64,000 nt of DNA from Platanthera guangdongensis (taxonomy: Eukaryota; Streptophyta; Magnoliopsida; Asparagales; Orchidaceae), in assembly GCA_039583875.1 (NCBI GenBank), contig CM077151.1, positions 106,906,609 to 106,970,608 of the forward strand. Reading direction: 5' to 3'. The notes under the pieces are model-generated. The model saw nothing but the letters and a program-made list of their open reading frames with translations. It was not told the DNA's origin and made no database searches. Of this stretch, positions 31,435-41,849 are shown piece by piece; positions within the stretch are counted from its first letter, which is position 1, and each line of letters opens with the position of its first letter. The position numbers and the translations under genes were made by a program.

Positions 31435-32787
31435 GTATCCCATTCTTCTCGAGTCTTGTATAATTATATTAAATTATGTAAAATAGATTTATAGTAGAGT
31501 GCAAAGAATTCAAATAAGGCAATGCATTAGCTTTTAATTTAATACATGGAAGCACGTTTGATATAATGAATACATTAGAGGATTTTGGTGTTTGTTAGGG
31601 ACCAAATTTATGAGTCATATGATGAAATTATGTGAGATGATAATGCAACACAGATTTGAAAGAATGTAGGTATTAGACAATCAATCTTGTTTTTATGAAA
31701 AGAAGAATGAAAGATTCATTATGAAGGAAATTAAGGAGAAACATACATAGCAGCTCCATTTATTTTTTATTAATATTGAGATGGCTTGCTGATTATTACA
31801 AGAATTTGATGTAGGGAAAGCCCGAAGGTCCCATGTAGGATTATGAATGAATATCTCTACCGATTATGCAAAGGTGGAAAAAAAATTAATTCTAGATTTT
31901 TTAGAAGACCTTAATATAAAAATGACAGTACTAGTCTTTACCAAAAGTGTTGAATTTTAAAAATTATATATAATTTTTAAGAATTTTCTTTGATATTTTG
32001 TGAAATAAAATTAACATAAATAAAATGTTAAATTACATTGCTGAATAAGTTATTCAAAGCCTATGAGAAGTATCTTAATTCTTAACAATTTAGCAATATG
32101 TCTAAGTTATCAAGATTAGAAGGTTGAAGTTCCATGGTCAATCCTTAAGATCTTTCTTCTTCCAACTGCACTCAATCACTATAGACAATAATTCACTTAG
32201 ATGATTTCACTCCTTATCTGTACGTCTTCTACCATGTGATTCTTGCACTCAATCTAGAGATGCTTTACTAGAGAGAAGATTGCAAAACTAATACACAATT
32301 GTGGAAGAAGTACTAAATTCTTTTCATCAGTCTATATCCAAAATACAACACATAGAGACTCTTATTAGAAAAGAGTAACCCAAGAGTCATAGGGGAGATA
32401 AAAGCTGTCATCATTGTCGTTTGGTGTGAAACATGAAGTGTTTGATGAAATCTCATGTTTTTTTTTGGAAACCAGTAGTATATTAAGGAGGTTGACATAT
32501 CAAATGTTAAAGTGCATGCATAGATTTAAATGGTGGAGAGAGAGAGATGACAAAATTTTTTTAGTTATTTATAATGAATGAGGTGGCGGTCGAAGTTATG
32601 TATGAAATCAAAAGGAGATGATTTGGAGGTCAATTGATGATTTGACAGTTAAAATGGTAAAGAGTTAAAGAACGCAAAACAGAAGATCTTGTAATGCAAA
32701 ATTGAAAGAATAGATACATGAAAGTTGTCGGTATTGAAGATAGGAAAATAACAAGCAGAAGTTTACTCAATTCAAAGTTTGGATGAC
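31435..32787. other. Cyclophilin intron 3 or downstream flank, no gene seen
   Basis: AT-rich sequence after the exon-3 donor GTATCC. I looked for the expected next exon (GDGTG...SIYG) and did not see it. No transposon ends were recognised before the Athila-like LTR at 32788. Confidence 0.6.
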
Positions 32788-33768
32788 TGATGGCCCTCTG
32801 CGGCGCCCGACTTTTTTATTTAATTAGTGGTGCGGGGGTCGAGTTTCGCGGAGGGAGCGAGAGGAAAGGCAAGTGCATCTATCACAAGTAGTACAAGATA
32901 TTCGAGGGGAATATCGAGGTCGTATATTTCCCTGGGCGGGTTGATTATTTCTACTCCTCCCGGAGGGACTATTATCTTACCAAAAATTAAAGGTGTCGGA
33001 TTAACTAACTAAGGCGGTTTATAAGAAAAAAAGCTGAAAATAGATTGAAAAAGATCGTTAAAGAAATAACACTCGTTATCAAATTGCGTTAGTACTAAAA
33101 TAAATTTAGTTAACTAGAGATCTTAGGTTTCAATTCAATTAAAGGGGCAACTTGGCCGCGGAGGTTCCACAAGCATGAGCTCACTTATCTCTAGGGCTAT
33201 CACTCACCTGAACATTAAGACTATTCGACTGAACTCTCGTTCGGCGAATGATTCCTCTTAATGCCCGCTTTACGCTAAGAACCCCGCTATTGGGGGGGAC
33301 CCAATCCGGTAAAATTCCGCTCCTCTCTCGAGGTTTAGTGCACAATTCTCTTTATCCAAGGGGGATCAGTCCATACACACGACCTCTCGGCTAGCTAGCA
33401 TATGGATAACGAAAATAGAGCACACACATCGATATGTGGTTCTACGCGTCGTAGACCCGGGGTAAACCTTAAGTGCTTTAATTAAAGAGAAAAAGAAGAC
33501 CTTTAATTATTTAAAAAGATTTTTTATATCCAAATGCTCTTCGATAACGAAGGCTAAGAGCGATTAACCACTCATCAGGATGAGGATGACTTATGAGTTT
33601 GGTGAGGCGTGAGTTCGAAACTAAGCGCTAAAGAGTTACAAAAAAGAAGACATAAAATAACCTAGCATTAGAAAGAGAAGAGCTTACTAAAAAGGTGAAC
33701 ACACACACTCAACCAAAGCCATAATAAAGGAAAAAACTAAGTTACAAAAAAGAAATTTACATAATTGG

Positions 33769-34278
33769 AATTGCGAGTCCTACTCAAACGAGTAAGCGGG
33801 AAATGACAAGTCCTACTCAAACGAGTAGGCGAGAAATGACAAATCCTACTCAAACGAGTAGACGAGAAATAAAAACAGTAAATTGCAAGTCTCACTCAAA
33901 CGAGTAGGCGGAAAATGAAAAGTTCTACTCAAACGAGTAAGCGAGAAATGAAAGCAGTAAATTGCAAGTCCTACTCAAATGTGTAAGCGAGAAATGACAA
34001 GTCCTACTCAAACGAGTAGACGAGAAATAAAAGCAGTAAATTGCAAGTCTTACTCAAACGAGTAGGCGGGAAATGACAAGTCCAACTCAAACGAGTAGGC
34101 GAGAAATGAAAGCAGTAAATTGCAAGTCCTACTCAAACGAGTAAGCGACAAATGACAAGTCATACTCAAACGAGTAGGCGAGAAATGAAAGCAGTAAATT
34201 GCAAGTTCTACTCAAACGAGTAGACATGAAATGATAAGTCCTACTTAAACGAGTAAGCGAGAAATGAAAGCAGTAAAA
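33769..34278. repeat. TACTC-AAAC-GAGTA hairpin tandem repeat, 3' LTR of G
   Basis: Thirteen units, each with the inverted arms TACTC and GAGTA around AAAC. Units alternate between about 33 and 46 bp; the long ones carry an extra AAGCAGTAAATTGC. The true period is therefore a dimer of about 79 bp. Confidence 0.92.
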
Positions 34279-35080
34279 ATTATCTCACACACACACACAC
34301 ACTCTACATGGAATTGAGAAAGCATTAAAAGAAAGCTAAAACATACTAACTCATACACTCACACACAACAAAAAGAGAAACAAAATGATCGAAAAACTAA
34401 AACGATTAAATTTCTACCGTTAGAACTTACTAAAAATGCATAAAAAGGAGAAATAAAAATTAAAGAAGGAAATTTTTTTCAAAATAAAAGCAAAAATCAA
34501 AGTGTTTCAAAAATTAAAACAACTTTATATTCATTCTTATAAGTCAATAAAAATGCTTTAAAAGTTTGAAAAAAAGTTTAAAGAGACAAAAGTTTTATAA
34601 ACTAAAAACAAACTAAGTAAAAAAAGAATAAATACCACTTTTAAATCACTTTTATAAAACCATAAAAATGAGTATAAAGCTCTTAAAAAAACTAAACCTA
34701 AACAAAGTTAAGGGACAAGATAAGAAAACCTAGCATAACAACTAACAAGTTTGAGAAAATCTAAAACTAAATTAAGCAAAATTATAACTTGAAAATATGA
34801 AAACAAAGAGTCCAACTCATACACACACACCTACCCATATTAAAGAGAAAAATAAAGAGACAAGATCACTGAAAGTGGGGCCCTCAGAGGCATTCCACAA
34901 TAACATAAGGATGAAAAGACTAACATATTTTATTAAGTAAAAAGTTGGATTACAAAAGTTAAAACAAACACAAAGAGAAGGGGGGAAATTATCCTTACAT
35001 AGTACAAAAGGCACCCAAGCAGCCCACCTAACAGCAAAATGGTTCCAAAAAAGTGAACCCTTGGGACGTACAGAAAATTT

Positions 35081-35090
35081 CAATTTATAG
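35081..35090 (-). promoter_or_regulatory. TATA box in 3' LTR of G
   Basis: CTATAAATTG on the minus strand, conserved in the other LTR at about 44088-44097. It lies just downstream of the CACGGGCGTG block. Confidence 0.5.
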
Positions 35091-35104
35091 ACAAAAATTT
35101 GAGG

Positions 35105-35575
35105 TTACGCCCCTGTCACGGTCGTGACAGGGGGGCGTGTCGGGTCCGACGGATGGATAAGCCGAATAGTTATTGGTGGTTGACTTCGGGGATCTTCTAG
35201 AAGTTCCACGTGGCGGTCACGGGCGTGCACCGAATGACACGGGCGTGTAGGATGAGTGTGACTGACGAAGACGTGCTGGAGGCGTCGAGTACTTGCCTCG
35301 CTGGCGACGTCTTGTCTGGAAAATTTGAGGCGGTCACGGGTGTGTAAATCTGGACACGGGCATGTCGGAGGTGTTGAGTGTCGAGTCTGCTGGAGGCGTT
35401 GCGTGTCGAGTTTACTGGAGGCGTTGAGTGTCGAGTCTGGTTTGACACATGCGTGTATTTTTAATTACAGGCGTGTTCACAACTTTTTCACGAATTCTCG
35501 TCAGACAGCAGTTTTCCATAGGCGTCAAAGTGACACCCCCAGGTCACGGGCGTGACCGAATGGACACGAGCGTGT
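35105..35575. repeat. CACGGGCGTG-type block in 3' LTR of G
   Basis: Words such as GGTCACGGGCGTGACC and GACACGGGCGTGT alternate with GTTGAGTGTCGAGTCTG repeats. The counterpart in the 5' LTR is at 44113-44590. The palindromic word is the one found in the Tekay-like LTRs of C and D. Confidence 0.88.
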
Positions 35576-35749
35576 ACTTTAAAAATTTGACATTTTTTCC
35601 GAAATTTCTGGAAAACAAAAATAAAGCTAAGTTAGAAGGGAATATAAAAAAGTAACATTTTAATGAAGAAAAAATAACAAAAAACAACGAAAATAAACTA
35701 AAACGATCTAAATAAAGTATTGAAAAATACAAATATTTATAACTTATCA

Positions 35750-35767
35750 AATACTCCCATACTTAAG
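35750..35767 (-). other. Polypurine tract of element G
   Basis: The minus strand reads CTTAAGTATGGGAGTATT directly before the 3' LTR. It is shorter and less pure than those of D and E. Confidence 0.55.
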
Positions 35768-37720
35768 TTTTTGATATTTCAGAGCAAAAGTTTGAGATAA
35801 ACTTATAAGGAATTAAAAAAAATTCTAAGTTTTGCTACCGCTTGAATTAATTAAAAGAGATATCTAAATAAACATCGGTGGTGTAAGAGTTAAGTCCTAA
35901 ATCATGAAAATGATTTAAATAGAGGAAAAGTTTTGGCCAAAAGACTTTTGAAGTAACCAAATAGCAAATAAAAATTGTAATTGTTAGCTAATAAAAATAG
36001 ATTGAAATTATAGAAACATTAGCTTATAAGATTTTAAAGGAAATAATGCAATTTAAAATTTATGCTCTCAAAAAGATTTTATATTAAGTCTAGAATCATT
36101 GAATATAACTAAGATGGTTGTTGTTGGTTTATGAATAGAGCTTTGGTTTTAGGGGTGAGATATTTTTCTCAAACCTTTAATGAAATTTTTTGTTTGAATG
36201 TGGATGTTTAGGAAAACGAAATCTTTTTTTCCATAACATGTAATTTTTTTTGAACTTTATATAACCCATTGTATATGTATAGGAGTATTGAATTTTATCC
36301 TTTACTCCATAACATAAAATCTTTTAAAATATTGGATGCCTATGTTTACGGAACGAAATCTTATTCCCATTGACATAGTTCTTTTAAGGATAAAAATTTT
36401 ATCATGTCAAGTAAGACATGATAAATATGGGGAGATGAGTTTTTTTTTTCAAAAAGAAAACTAGATTTGAATAAAAAATTTTTGAGAGCAACTTTGATAA
36501 ATTGAACGTTCCTGTGTTTCAAAAAGTTTGAAGTAAAAATAATTGAAGTCTATAGTTATTTTTTCTAACATAATACACATGTCTCTATTTTAGATAAATT
36601 ATAAGTAGTGCCTAAAACAAGTCCCATATCTTAAGAACAAAGCATAAAAAATTCTTTAAAACTTACCCCGGATATTTAAATCTATCAATCTCTAATTAAT
36701 AAACGAATAATCAACAAAGAATTAATAAAATTCGCTTATAAATAAACTTGCAACAAAATTTTTGAAGAGCAAAAATGATTAGGAATAGTATATTCTATTT
36801 ATTTGTTTTATATAAATTTTTTGGGGATTTTTAGAGTTATCATTTTTTTGTGTGTTTTTAATTTATTATCTTTATTTATTAATTTTTGGAGTTATTATCT
36901 TTTTTTGTATTTTGTGTTTATTTTTTTAATATATAAATACTGAAAATGGGAAAAAGATATAGTTTTTTATACTATTTTTTTTGTTTTCTAAATTTTTTGT
37001 ATTTTTAAAATTTTTAAGCAAATATTTACAAGAGAGGAAAGAGAAAAATTATTTACAAAGAGAAGAAAAAAAAGAGAGGAAAGAGAAAAAGATATTTACA
37101 GAAAGTATTTACAAAGAATATTTACAGAGTAAAAATAAATATTTTTGGAATTTTTGTTTTATAATTTGTTTTGAAATTTTTGATGATAAAATTAAAATTA
37201 TTTTTGGAGTTTTCATTTTTAAATTTTTGTTTTGTTTTGTTTTATTTTCATTTTTTTGTATTTATAAAATTTATAGGAGTGGAGAAAATAGAAGTGCAGA
37301 AAAGAAAGCACGAAAACACCCAAAACACCCCCATACTTAATTCCAACATTGTCCCCAATGTTGCAATGTAAGTATGTGGAATAAAAAAGAAATAAAATGC
37401 AACATATATACAAAAAATAAAGAGGAAGAGCAGAAACTTCCCTGAAACGAGTTCGGGGAGACCCGTTTATAAACTCTGCATTGTTAAAAACAAAACAAAA
37501 AAAAGAAAATAAAGAAATAGCGAAAATGATAAACATGGTGTGCTTCACAGGAGCGCTTTGTTTATAGTCGTGTAGTTTCACTATTTTGGCGGGTTTTTAT
37601 TTCGAGAGTTATGGTTTCGTTATTATCGCGCACTGTGTCGCCCGCTATATATAATTTTAAATGATGACCATTTACTTTAAACGAGCCTTTTTCCGGGTGG
37701 GAGACGAGTACGGTCCCATA
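35768..37720. other. AT-rich region between pol and 3' LTR of G
   Basis: Long T- and A-rich runs with no coding sequence that I recognise. In Athila elements this is where an env-like ORF can lie; none is preserved here. Confidence 0.6.
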
Positions 37721-40200
37721 TCACCAAAGCTCTTCAACTTTGAAGGGGCCGGACCATTGTGATTTTAGTTTACCCGGAAAAAGCATAAGATGTGAATTAT
37801 AAAGAAGGACAAGATCGCTCGGAGAAAAAATTTTTTGGGGCTTGATTTTTCGATCGTGATCAAACTTAGAACGCTCCTTATAGAACTTATTGCTCTCGTA
37901 AGTGTTTGCACGCCATTCATCGAGCTCGTTTAGTTGCAGTTTTCTATTTTGAACGACTAAGTTAGCTTTGAGATTTACGAGTTTTAAAGCCCAAATGCAC
38001 GATGTTCTAGTTCTACGAAGAGATGACACACTTTGTCATAAACTAATCAATACAACGTACAACCAATTACAGTTTTGTATGCCGTACGATACGCTAATAA
38101 CGCATCGTCGAGTTTGACGGACCAATCTTTCCTATTAAGCGAAACAATTTTTTCTAATATACGCTTAATCTCTCGATTTACTATCTCAACTTGGCCACTT
38201 ATTTGCGGGCTGTAAGAGGTGGCAAGTTTGTGTGTGACTCCGTGTTTAGCTAACGTCTTAGCCATTTGGGCGTTATAGAAATGCATTCCCCTATCGCTCA
38301 TAATAGCTCGAGGCGTGCCGAAGCGAGAAAATAGTTTTTTAAGAAAGGTAACGACGACTCGCGCATCGTTGGTGGGGAGAGATTGCGCTTCTACCCACCT
38401 CGATACGTAGTCGACCACCACTAAAATATAATTATTTTTAGAAGACGGAGGTAGGGGCCACCAAAATCGATGACCCACAAATCGAAGACTTCGCACTGTA
38501 AAAATAAATTTGGGGGCATCTCGTCGCGACGAGAGATGTTACCCGACCACTGACAGCTATCGCATAAGCGCACAAAATTGTGAGCGTCTTTGAATAGAGT
38601 GGGCCAAAAGAAGCCCCCCTCCAGCGCCTTCCGCGCAGTCCGGTTAGCTTGATAATGCCCACCAGCCGGACCCTCGTGGCAGTGGATAAATATTTGCGTG
38701 CACTCCACACCCGCGACGAATCTTCGGGCCGCCTGGTCCGCGCAGATACGAAAAACAAAAGAGTCCTCCCAAAAGAAAATTTTCAAGTCAGAAAGAAATT
38801 TCTTCTTTTGCTGGCTTGAAAAGTCTTTTGGGAGCACCTGCACAATAAAATAGTTCGCGAAATCTGTGAACCAAGGCAGGGAAGTCGAAATAGTATTTAT
38901 GGCTAGGAGGCGTTTCTCGGGGAATCTGTCATTTATGTCAGATTCGACGAGCGCTTCCGCACCCGGAGTTCCTAAACGGGAGAGGTGATCGACGGCTAAA
39001 TTCTCTGCGCCCTTCTTATCCCGGATCTTCAAATCAAACTCTTGTAGGAGGAGAATCCATCGAAGAAGTCGGGGTTTTGACGTCCGTTTTAGCTAATAAA
39101 TATTTTAAGGCGAAGTGGTCGGTAAATACGATAACTTTAGATAACGTTATATACGAGCGAAACTTATCAAATGGAAAAACGACGGCGAAAAGTTCCTTTT
39201 CCGTTGTCGTGTAATTATCTTGTGCGGAAGTGAGCGTCTTGCTAGCGTAATAAATAGAATAAAAATATTTGTTTATGCGTTAGCCAAGAACGACACCTAC
39301 GACAATATCACTAGCGTCACACATAATCTCGAACGGAAGAGACCAATCAGGCGCCACTAAAATTGGAGAATTGATAAGATTTTGTTTGATAAAATTAAAA
39401 GCAGACTCGCATTCGCTACTAAAGACAAAATTTGATTCCGTTTCCAGGAGACGAGTAAACTGCTTTGTTATTTTAGAAAAATCTTGAATGAAACGCCTAT
39501 AAAAGCCCGCGTGACTTAAGAAACTCCTAATAGATTTTACGTTAGAAGGCGGGGGAACTTTTTCGATAATTTCTATCTTGGCCTTATCGACCTCCATCCC
39601 CTTAAATGAAATCTTATGGCCGAGAGCCAAACCTTCTCGAATCATAAAGTTACACTTTTCCCAATTTAAAACGAGATGCTTGTCCTTGCATGGCTGAAGG
39701 ACACAATCTAAAATACGAAGACAAGTCGGGAATGGGCATCCGAAAATAGAGAAATCATCCATAAAGACTTCCATAATGTCTCCTACCAGCTCGCCAAAGT
39801 TTGTCAGCATACAACTTTGGAAGGTAGCCGGCGCATTGCAGAGGCCAAATGACATCGTTCGGTATGCGAATGTGCCAAACAAGCAGGTAAAAGTTGTTTT
39901 CTCTTGGTCATCGGGGAAAATGAGGATTTGGAAAAACTCCGAGAAACCATTGAGAAAACAAAAGTATGGATGACCGGATAAACGCTCCAGAATTTGTTCT
40001 AAAAACGGTAGTGAGAAATGGTCCTTACGGGTGACATCATTTAGTTTTCTATAATCGATGCACACCCGCCAACCCGTAACAGTACGAGTTGGGACAAGTT
40101 CATTATGCTCATTTTCCACTACGGTTAGACCGCCCTTCTTGGGCACGACATGAACGGGACTAACCCATGCACTGTCCGAAATAGGATAAATAATCTCCGC
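37721..40200 (-). pseudogene. pol: Athila-type pol of G (RT, RNase H, integrase), broken
   Basis: Reverse transcriptase (40146-39280) has WRVCIDYRKLNDVTRKDHF, MSFGLCNAPATFQ and the catalytic FMDDFSIFG. RNase H is fragmentary (39280-38950), ending AVDHLSRL. Integrase has a zinc segment [11 protein letters not shown] ... LCDSC, then a core with [25 protein letters not shown] and [11 protein letters not shown] (to 38047). The C-terminal part (38029-37721) includes WSGPFKVEELW. Frame changes and stops separate these pieces. The domain order and the FMDDFS motif fit the Athila lineage. Confidence 0.9.
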
Positions 40201-40622
40201 ATCTTATAATTTTATAATTTCGGCTTTAACGACGTCTTTCATGATTGGATTAAGACGTCGCTGCGGCTGAATAGTTTTGCGACAATTATCGTTAAGGAAA
40301 ATCTTATGAGTGCAGAAAGAGGGGGTTAATCCCCTTTAAATCAGAAATTTGCCACACAATTGCGTGAAGATGTTTAAGCAAAACTTTCAATAAATCGGAA
40401 GTCTCTGAATCGCTCAAATGCGAAGAAATGATAACGGGAAGGGTATCATCTTTTCCCAAAAGGCGTATGTGAGAGATTCGGGTAGAGGTTTTAGCTCTAG
40501 GCTGGGCAGTTCTTCTAACGAGGTTTTAATTTTAATATCTTTCGATCCAAATGGTTCAAAAGATAATTTTGCAGAGTTATCCTCTTCGCAATTAAAGTTT
40601 TCGAGTGCAAAAATATCTTCGT

Positions 40623-41141
40623 TTAAAAAATAGACTCGAAAACAGGGGAAGAATAATCTCTGAAATAGGTATCTAAATTATAACAAAAGTCATCGCTCGA
40701 TGACGAGTCCCCTATTGAGGAATTAATAGAGAAAGTAACCTCATCACCTCCTACCCGAAGGAGAAGATGACCGTTACTCACATCAATTAATGCGCGGGAG
40801 GTGGCGAGAAAAGGACGACCGAGAATAATTGGTACATCGGTGCCCTCTTCGATGTCTAAGATGACGAAGTCTACCGGAAAGATAAACTTATCAACTCGGA
40901 CAAGAACGTCCTCCACTACCCCGAAGGGAAACTTAACCGAGCGATCCGCTAGTTGGATGCGCATTTTAGTAGGAGCCGGAATGCCCAAACCTAATTTTTG
41001 AAAGAGCGAGAACGACATCCAATTAATGCTCGCGCCTAAATCTGCTAGAGCGTATTTTACTAGTATATTGCCAAAAAGGCACGAGATGGAAAACCGTCCC
41101 GGGTCATTTCTTTTTAGGGGCAATTTATTACTAAGAGCCAC
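40623..41141 (-). pseudogene. Athila-type protease region of G
   Basis: About 172 codons with the retropepsin-like motif ALADLGASINWM and ILGRPFLATSRALIDV. Athila proteases usually read DLGAS, as here, in place of DTGAS. It is separated by frame breaks from gag upstream and from RT downstream (40201-40622 is degraded sequence). Confidence 0.82.
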
Positions 41142-41272
41142 TGAGCAGTCTGCGTTGAGAGAGATATGCGAAATATTTTCTAATTTTTGTTTATTAGATA
41201 GAAGTTTTTTAAATTTTTCGCATACTTATGCATCTGCGAGATTGCCTCGCAGAAGGGAACATTAATATGAAT

Positions 41273-41825
41273 TTATTTTAATAATAAAATAAATTTTTTG
41301 TACTGCTCGTTCTTACGCTCACTATCTAACTTATGTGGATACGGCAAAGACGTTTTTAAAATAATTTTATCGTTTAAAATTGATAAAGGTGGCGTAACCG
41401 AAGAAGGGGGAAGAGGGGTCGGAGGAGAAATATGTACCCGCGGATCGATCCGTTTTGCATCGACCACCTCCTTTCCACTACAGAGAGTTATAACATTGAT
41501 ATTCTCCCGAGAATTGGGCTCCGTATTCCTCAGCAGTGCCCCGAGCGCACGCTCGGACATCATCCGCGCCAGCTGTCCAACCTGTAGTTGTAAGTTTTTT
41601 AGCGATCTGGTGATGTTCCGGATATTTGAGTCGTTGGACGCGATGTATCTAGAAAAGTTTTCCTCCATCAGAGAGAGTTTAGAAGGGGGGGGGGGAGGCG
41701 GCGGAAATCCGGGTGCAAGAGAGTTAGGCGGGCGTTGCGCGTTGTTCGCATTGCTCCAAGAGAAGTTGGGGTGGTTTCTCCAACCCGGATTATAGTGATT
41801 ACTATAAGGGTTGTTGTTGGGGTTG
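41273..41825 (-). pseudogene. gag: C-terminal remnant of Athila gag of G
   Basis: Minus-strand reading gives the N/Y/S-rich segment NNPYSNHYNPGWRNHPNFSW, then MEENFSRYIASNDSNIRNI, LQVGQLARMM and ITLCSGKEV, typical of the end of Athila gag. This segment starts right beside the primer site, so the N-terminal several hundred codons and the leader are deleted. Confidence 0.8.
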
Positions 41826-41844
41826 TCCCCGACAACGGCGCCAA
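41826..41844 (-). other. Primer binding site of G (Asp tRNA)
   Basis: TTGGCGCCGTTGTCGGGGA on the minus strand, five bases after the 5' LTR. This is the classic Athila-type site. Confidence 0.92.
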
Positions 41845-41849
41845 AAACT

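Larger units (their letters stand above)
32788..35749 (-). repeat. 3' LTR of element G
   Basis: 2962 bp, TGATAAGTT... (35749) to ...GGGCCATCA (32788) on the minus strand. It has a TATA box at 35081-35090 (CTATAAATTG), a CACGGGCGTG block in U3 (35105-35575), and a 13-unit tandem repeat (33769-34278) followed by a short CA repeat. No coding sequence. Confidence 0.92.

Noticed and set aside
33769..34278. Regular repeats with variable spacers, CRISPR-like at first sight
   Set aside because: The units are tandem repeats inside an LTR with a 33/46-bp alternation and similar spacers, in a plant genome; no cas genes.
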